8,325 nucleotides of DNA, taken from NCBI GenBank assembly GCA_905235765.1, contig CAJOMM010000069.1, positions 1 to 8,325 of the forward strand. Reading direction: 5' to 3'. Both the position numbers and the translations under genes were made by a program. The DNA is from an uncultured Clostridia bacterium. GTDB lineage: Bacteria; Bacillota; Clostridia; Christensenellales; Borkfalkiaceae. Positions 4,889-8,325 of the stretch are shown here, piece after piece; positions within the stretch are counted from its first letter, which is position 1, and every line of letters starts with the position of its first letter. The notes beneath the pieces were generated by a model that saw only the letters and a list, made by a program, of their open reading frames with translations, ran no database searches and was not told the DNA's origin.

Positions 4889-6072
4889 GAGACTTTTTAA
4901 GTAAACGCGCTAAAGATATTCCGCCGTCAGGCATCAGAAAATTTTTCGACCTTGCGGCTAAAAGTTCGGACGTCGTGTCTTTGGGCGTCGGCGAACCGGA
5001 TTTCATTACTCCGTGGAATATTCGCGACGCTGCTATAAGCACTATCAAAAAGGGGTATACCCAATACACTTCCAACAAGGGGCTTTCGTCTCTCCGTTCG
5101 GAAATTTCGCTGTACCTTAAAGAAAGGTTTTCCGTGGACTTCTCCGCGGATAACATCGTCGTTACGATGGGGGCAAGCGAAGGAATAGACGTTGCTTTGC
5201 GTTCGATAGTGGATTTTGGCGACGAGATTCTCGTGCCGGATCCCTCTTACGTTTCTTACGCGCCGTCGATTAGTCTTTTGGGCGGCGTTCCCGTTACGAT
5301 AGGCACTTCGGCGGAAAACGGCTTTAAGATAACGCCTGAGGCGTTGGAACAAGTTATTACCCCCAAAACCAAAGCGATTATTCTTTCTTATCCGAATAAC
5401 CCGACGGGCGCCATTATGGAAAAAGAATATATAAGGGCTTTGATTCCGGTTATTCTGAAATACGACCTTCTCGTTATTTCGGACGAGATTTACGCCGAAC
5501 TGACTTACGGCGAAGATCACTGTTCGCCGGCTTCTTTTAAAGAGCTTGAAGGCAGGGTGATACTTATAAGCGGTTTTTCCAAAGCGTTCGCAATGACCGG
5601 TTGGAGAATAGGTTACGTCTGTTCGCCTGCCGAAATATGCAATACCATCCTTAAAATCCATCAATACGCGGCTATCTGCGCGCCTATCTTTTCGCAATAC
5701 GCCGCTTTGGAAGGACTAAAAAAAGGAAGAGAGGACGGGTTCAAAGACGTCGAGATAATGAAGAAAGAGTACGACAAACGCAGAAAATTTATGATCGGAG
5801 AATTTAACCGTATGGGGCTGACTTGTTTTGAGCCGAAAGGTTCGTTTTACGTTTTCCCATGCGTTGAAAGTACCGGAATGGACGGAGAAACTTTCGCCAT
5901 GCGGTTGTTAAACGAAGCAAAAGTCGCCGTCGTGCCGGGGAGCGCGTTCGGAAGTTTCGGAAAAAATTTTATACGTTGTTCCTATGCGTATTCTATGGAT
6001 AACTTAAAATATGCCACGGATAAAATAGCCGACTTCGTCGGCTCGTTGAAAAACGGACGGAGAGACGTTTAA
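4885..6072 (+). CDS. alaT: Class I PLP-dependent aminotransferase, probable alanine transaminase
   Basis: A 395-aa fold-type I aminotransferase of full family length. Visible motifs are GEPDF (36-40), the Tyr-rich YTQYTSNKGL segment (58-67), MGASEG (95-100, PLP-phosphate loop), SYPNNPTGA (168-176, with N172), SDEIYAELTY (199-208, with D200 contacting the pyridine nitrogen), SGFSKAFAMTGWRIGY (229-244, Schiff-base K233 and R241), and NFIRCSYA with R364, the expected substrate alpha-carboxylate arginine. It would transfer an amino group between alanine and 2-oxoglutarate/glutamate in the cytoplasm. The overlapping Lrp-type gene supports alanine over aspartate or aromatic substrates, but the motifs are common to the aspartate/aromatic/alanine group. 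The gene symbol rests on context and family resemblance. Confidence 0.88.
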   Translation: MRDFLSKRAKDIPPSGIRKFFDLAAKSSDVVSLGVGEPDFITPWNIRDAAISTIKKGYTQYTSNKGLSSLRSEISLYLKERFSVDFSADNIVVTMGASEGIDVALRSIVDFGDEILVPDPSYVSYAPSISLLGGVPVTIGTSAENGFKITPEALEQVITPKTKAIILSYPNNPTGAIMEKEYIRALIPVILKYDLLVISDEIYAELTYGEDHCSPASFKELEGRVILISGFSKAFAMTGWRIGYVCSPAEICNTILKIHQYAAICAPIFSQYAALEGLKKGREDGFKDVEIMKKEYDKRRKFMIGEFNRMGLTCFEPKGSFYVFPCVESTGMDGETFAMRLLNEAKVAVVPGSAFGSFGKNFIRCSYAYSMDNLKYATDKIADFVGSLKNGRRDV

Positions 6073-6124
6073 CGCAATGAAACTGTGCGGAAGGCTTTCC
6101 TAAAAGGGCGTTTAAGGAGAAATT

Positions 6125-7312
6125 GTGCAATCAAAATTAAAGATATTAGAGGCGACGGAAGCTTTTTTCCCGAATATAGACGGGGTTGTGAACGTCGTTA
6201 AAAATTATGCGGAGCAGCTGAACAAAACGGACGAGTGTACCGTTTGCGCGCCGAAGCCCGCTAAAAAATCGAAATATAAAGACGAAGAGGCGTATGAGGT
6301 TTTACGGTGTAACTCTTTTTCGGCACCGGAAAATTATCGCGCGCCGATGCCTTCTACCGACTTGAAATTCAAGAAAAAACTTTACGAAAAGAATTTTGAC
6401 CTGATACACGTTCACTCGCCGTTCATGTTGGGGCGTTACTGCTTGAAAATGGCAAAAAAACGCAAGATACCGACCGTTCTTACGCTGCACACCAAATACA
6501 AGGTGGATTTTCAAAGGACGCTTCACGGTTGCAAACCGCTGATAAATTTTATGATGCGCTACATTATGAAGACGATAAACGGCGCGGATAACGTTTGGAC
6601 GGTTTCAAATACCGCGGTTCAGGAACTGCGCGATTACGGGTATAAGGGAGAAGTGCACGTCGTTAAAAGCGGCACGGATTTCAAATACCCCGATAACGCA
6701 GAAGAACTTATAGCCAAAATCGACGAGGCGCACGGGCTGAAAGGTCAAGAACACGTCTTTTTATTCGTCGGTAGAATCGCTATGTATAAAAACCTGGGGC
6801 TTCTTACGGACGCGCTTAAAATCGTTAAGGAAAAAGGCGTAGACTTCAAGATGATTATGGTAGGCGGAGGCTTCGACGTAAAGAAGATGAAGGAAAAAGT
6901 GGAAGAGGCAGGGCTTTCGGATAGGTTTATTTTCACCGGCACGGTGAAAGACCGTAAAATTCTTCAGGGATACTATTTAAGAAGCGACCTTTTCCTGTTT
7001 CCGTCAACTTTTGACACGTGTTCTCTCGTTTCTATAGAGGCGGCGGCTCACAAACTGCCCGTTGTCGTCATAAAAGACTCTTGTCCCGCGGAGGGTATCG
7101 AGGACGGGGTAAACGGATTTATCTCGGATGAAGATTCTGAAATTTATGCGGAAAAAATCATTTCCGCGATAAACGACAAAAACCTGACTCAAATAGGTGA
7201 AAACGCCTATAAAACGGTGTACAGAACTTGGGAGCAGGTTGCCGAGGAACTCAGAGAAAAGTACGTGGAAATAATAGAAGAATACAAAAACGGCAAAAAA
7301 CAAAACGTATAA
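6125..7312 (+). CDS. GT4 family glycosyltransferase
   Basis: A 395-aa GT-B fold glycosyltransferase starting at GTG, supported by AAGGAGA (6114-6120) 4 nt upstream. The N-terminal domain begins with the typical EAFFPNIDGVVNVVKNYAEQL acceptor-side loop and has HVHSPF (95-100) and LHTKYK (121-126). The C-terminal domain has FVGRI (214-218), MVGGG (245-249), and the donor-site signature FPSTFDTCSLVSIEA, which gives D297-x7-E305 where many GT4 enzymes have E-x7-E; I recall this Asp variant in clostridial relatives, so it need not be a defect. No signal peptide or membrane span is seen, so it is a cytosolic or peripheral enzyme using a nucleotide sugar. Acceptor unknown: glycolipid, such as diacylglycerol glucosylation, or surface glycan are possibilities. 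It lies 52 nt after the aminotransferase with no terminator between, so it may be co-transcribed. Confidence 0.88.
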   Translation: MQSKLKILEATEAFFPNIDGVVNVVKNYAEQLNKTDECTVCAPKPAKKSKYKDEEAYEVLRCNSFSAPENYRAPMPSTDLKFKKKLYEKNFDLIHVHSPFMLGRYCLKMAKKRKIPTVLTLHTKYKVDFQRTLHGCKPLINFMMRYIMKTINGADNVWTVSNTAVQELRDYGYKGEVHVVKSGTDFKYPDNAEELIAKIDEAHGLKGQEHVFLFVGRIAMYKNLGLLTDALKIVKEKGVDFKMIMVGGGFDVKKMKEKVEEAGLSDRFIFTGTVKDRKILQGYYLRSDLFLFPSTFDTCSLVSIEAAAHKLPVVVIKDSCPAEGIEDGVNGFISDEDSEIYAEKIISAINDKNLTQIGENAYKTVYRTWEQVAEELREKYVEIIEEYKNGKKQNV

Positions 7313-7327
7313 CAAGCGTTATATAAG

Positions 7328-7375
7328 CGGCGCGAAACCTCGGAAACGTCCGGGTTTCGCGCCGTAATTATTATT
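7328..7375 (+). terminator. GC-rich terminator hairpin after the glycosyltransferase gene
   Basis: A perfect 12-bp stem, CGGCGCGAAACC (7328-7339) with GGTTTCGCGCCG (7353-7364), with a nested CGG/CCG pair in the loop. The tail TAATTATTATT is T-rich but not a pure T-run, so efficiency is uncertain. A small hairpin, TATAAC-AAGC-GTTATA (7308-7323), overlaps the stop codon just before it. Confidence 0.75.
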
Positions 7376-7419
7376 GAAACTTATAAAAAAAATTATTTTT
7401 TTTACTCGGTGTAAAACGT

Positions 7420-7448
7420 TTGACTATTGTAACATAATTTGTTATAAT
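7420..7448 (+). promoter_or_regulatory. Sigma-A-type promoter of the xpt transcription unit
   Basis: TTGACT (7420-7425), exactly 17 nt, then TATAAT (7443-7448). Transcription should begin near 7455, about 15 nt before the riboswitch P1 helix. Confidence 0.92.
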
Positions 7449-7469
7449 CATCTTGTAAATTGAATTTTG

Positions 7470-7535
7470 CCAATATAGGTTCGTTTTTAACGGCACGAAC
7501 GTTTCTACCGCACCGCCTAACCGTGCGACTATTGG
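7470..7535 (+). promoter_or_regulatory. Purine riboswitch aptamer, guanine class
   Basis: All core parts are present. P1 pairs CCAATA (7470-7475) with TATTGG (7530-7535). P2 pairs GTTCGT (7479-7484) with ACGAAC (7495-7500). The diagnostic J2/3 strand GTTTCTACC is at 7501-7509. P3 pairs GCAC (7510-7513) with GTGC (7523-7526). Loop L2 carries GG (7492-7493) and loop L3 carries CC (7516-7517) for the kissing-loop contact. The specificity base in GACTAT is C7529, which pairs with guanine or hypoxanthine; adenine sensors have U there. It sits upstream of xpt, as in B. subtilis, and is followed by an intrinsic terminator, so a transcriptional OFF switch is expected. Confidence 0.96.
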
Positions 7536-7581
7536 ATACTTAATCCGTGGGATTTCCTACGGAGGTAGAGTTATTATTGGC

Positions 7582-7607
7582 AAACAGGTTTTTAAAACCT
7601 GTTTTTT
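7582..7607 (+). terminator. Riboswitch-controlled intrinsic terminator
   Basis: The stem pairs AAACAGGTT (7582-7590) with AACCTGTTT (7596-7604), followed by a U-tract to 7607. TATTGGCAAA (7575-7584) just upstream overlaps the first three stem bases and is fully complementary to TTTGCCAATA (7466-7475), which includes the 5' strand of P1. This gives a likely antiterminator pairing. Between aptamer and terminator, CCGTGGGA (7545-7552) and TCCTACGG (7555-7562) form a further hairpin. Confidence 0.88.
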
Positions 7608-7630
7608 CATTTTTAGCTTAAGAGGAATTT

Positions 7631-8209
7631 ATGGAACTTTTGGAAAAAAAGATTATCGAAAAAGGCGTCGTACTTCCAGGCGGAGTTCTAAAAGTCGGCT
7701 CTTTTCTGAATAATCAGATAGACGTAGAACTTCTTTCCGCTATGGGCGAAGAAGTTGCCGTGCGCTTTAAGGATAAAAACGTCACCAAAGTTCTGACCGT
7801 GGAAGCTTCCGGAATTCCTTTCGCGTGCTTTATAGCACAAAAATTACAATGCTTCGCGGTGTTTGCCAAAAAGAGTAAGTCAATTAACGTAGAAGGCGAA
7901 CTGTATCAGGCAGACTGCTATTCTTTTACCCATAAAACGTTAAATAAACTAATCGTCCCGAAAGAGTATTTGTCGGAAAACGACGTCGTGCTCATCGCGG
8001 ACGATTTTTTAGCTAGAGGCGAAGTGGTCAATGCGCTTATCTCTATCGTTCGTCAGGCAGGGGCGACGCTTGCCGGCGTTTCCGTCGCTATAGAAAAAGG
8101 CTTTCAAAACGGCGGCGACGAGTTGAGAAAACAAGGCGTCGACCTTTATTCTCTCGCCGTTGTTAAAGAGATGGGAGAAGACGGAATAAAATTCCGCTCG
8201 GAAAACTAA
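7631..8209 (+). CDS. xpt: Xanthine phosphoribosyltransferase
   Basis: A 192-aa protein, close to the length of B. subtilis Xpt (194 aa). It would convert xanthine, possibly with some guanine activity, plus PRPP to the nucleoside monophosphate in purine salvage in the cytoplasm. Visible motifs: KVGSFLNNQID (21-31), typical of the Xpt N-terminus; VEASGIP (57-63) in the pyrophosphate-binding region; FAKKSKS (78-84); the PRPP signature VLIADDFLARGE (120-131) with the paired acidic residues; and the EKGFQNGGDEL purine-side loop (155-165). The start follows AGAGGA (7621-7626). Expression is governed by the guanine-class riboswitch and terminator in its leader. A lipoprotein gene begins 40 nt later with no terminator between, so it is probably co-transcribed. 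Confidence 0.95.
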   Translation: MELLEKKIIEKGVVLPGGVLKVGSFLNNQIDVELLSAMGEEVAVRFKDKNVTKVLTVEASGIPFACFIAQKLQCFAVFAKKSKSINVEGELYQADCYSFTHKTLNKLIVPKEYLSENDVVLIADDFLARGEVVNALISIVRQAGATLAGVSVAIEKGFQNGGDELRKQGVDLYSLAVVKEMGEDGIKFRSEN

Positions 8210-8220
8210 TTAAGATAATC

Positions 8221-8233
8221 ACCCTTTAAGGGT
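8221..8233. repeat. Short palindrome between xpt and the lipoprotein gene
   Basis: ACCCTTTAAGGGT is a 13-nt palindrome ending 1 nt before the AGGAGG region of the lipoprotein gene. As RNA its loop would be very small. It could be a weak hairpin affecting translation or chance symmetry. Confidence 0.3.
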
Positions 8234-8249
8234 TAGGAGGTTTTATAAA

Positions 8250-8325
8250 ATGAAGAAACTTATCACTCTTTTGCTTACTGCTGTAATGGCGGTAGCGTGC
8301 TGCTTCGGTTTGACGGCTTGCGGAA
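8250..8325 (+). CDS. Lipoprotein, N-terminus only (cut by window edge)
   Basis: The ATG follows AGGAGG (8235-8240) by 9 nt. The visible 25 residues have a Lys-Lys n-region, a hydrophobic core (LITLLLTAVMAVACCFG), and a lipobox LTAC with the lipidated cysteine at residue 24, followed by Gly. It would be exported by Sec and anchored to the outer face of the membrane. The gene lies 40 nt behind xpt in a guanine-riboswitch unit, so a substrate-binding protein of a purine or nucleoside ABC transporter is a fair inference, but no mature sequence is visible to test this. Confidence 0.85.
   Translation, partial: MKKLITLLLTAVMAVACCFGLTACG

Larger units (their letters stand above)
7313..7630 (+). other. 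Gene-free interval holding a terminator and a riboswitch leader
   Basis: This 318-nt stretch contains the GC-rich hairpin ending the glycosyltransferase transcript (7328-7364), an A/T-run segment (about 7385-7403), a consensus promoter (7420-7448), and the purine riboswitch leader with its terminator up to the xpt ribosome binding site. I see no protein gene in it. Confidence 0.9.

Noticed and set aside
4927..5697. Long minus-strand frame opposite alaT
   Set aside because: Arg/Asn-rich translation typical of the antisense of a real gene, with no ribosome binding site or recognisable motif.
6073..6124. Possible terminator between alaT and the glycosyltransferase (GGAAGGCTTTCC)
   Set aside because: The near-palindrome is short and has no T-run, so readthrough is more likely.
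7385..7403. A-run/T-run palindrome as a terminator or origin element
   Set aside because: A pure A/T hairpin this weak is common in AT-rich spacers; no other origin features such as DnaA boxes were seen.
1..8325. CRISPR array, tRNA, rRNA or transposase
   Set aside because: No regularly spaced repeats, no cloverleaf with a T-loop consensus, and no transposase or integrase motifs were seen on either strand.

Overview
The window looks like a chromosomal segment from a low-to-moderate-GC member of the Bacillota, most likely a clostridial anaerobe. The grounds are consensus sigma-A-type promoters (TTGACA-17-TAGAAT, TTGACT-17-TATAAT), strong AGGAG ribosome binding sites, intrinsic terminators, a guanine-class purine riboswitch in front of xpt, an alaR-alaT-like gene pair as in Bacillus subtilis, and a lipoprotein signal ending in LTAC. 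No genus can be named from the sequence alone.

Layout. Positions 25-2654 (+) hold the tail of a tightly packed operon: a 75-aa single-span membrane protein, a class V (PhnW/AGAT-like) aminotransferase, and a 444-aa fusion of a nucleotidyltransferase (TagD/GCT type) with a Gfo/Idh/MocA-type domain. I infer that it makes or handles a nucleotide-activated small head group, perhaps an amino-alcohol or aminophosphonate, for a cell-surface polymer. Substrates cannot be read from the sequence. This is the best candidate here for an uncharacterised pathway.

Positions about 2655-3994 are a clearly AT-rich island. It carries a minus-strand, membrane-anchored HNH nuclease-like gene with its own extended -10 promoter. 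It also carries a strongly folded non-coding stretch with a plus-strand terminator, and imperfect repeats. A composite 3'-UTR motif (AAAAAGGCGG, about 14 nt, then TTTGAAACTwGCwAAA, then a terminator) appears near both edges in opposite orientations. Next to it is a small minus-strand gene (3995-4250) that is frameshifted: its conserved-looking C-terminus is in another frame.

Positions 4331-7364 (+) carry an Lrp/AsnC regulator overlapping by 4 bp with a class I aminotransferase, probably an AlaR-AlaT alanine transaminase pair. A GT4 glycosyltransferase with a GTG start follows and ends at a GC-rich hairpin. The regulator's promoter overlaps a perfect 9-bp inverted repeat that may be its own operator.

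Positions 7420-8325 (+) form a purine salvage unit: promoter, guanine-class riboswitch with intrinsic terminator, xpt, and the start of a lipoprotein gene cut by the window edge. Guanine-type ligand binding would be expected to lower expression of xpt and the downstream lipoprotein gene.
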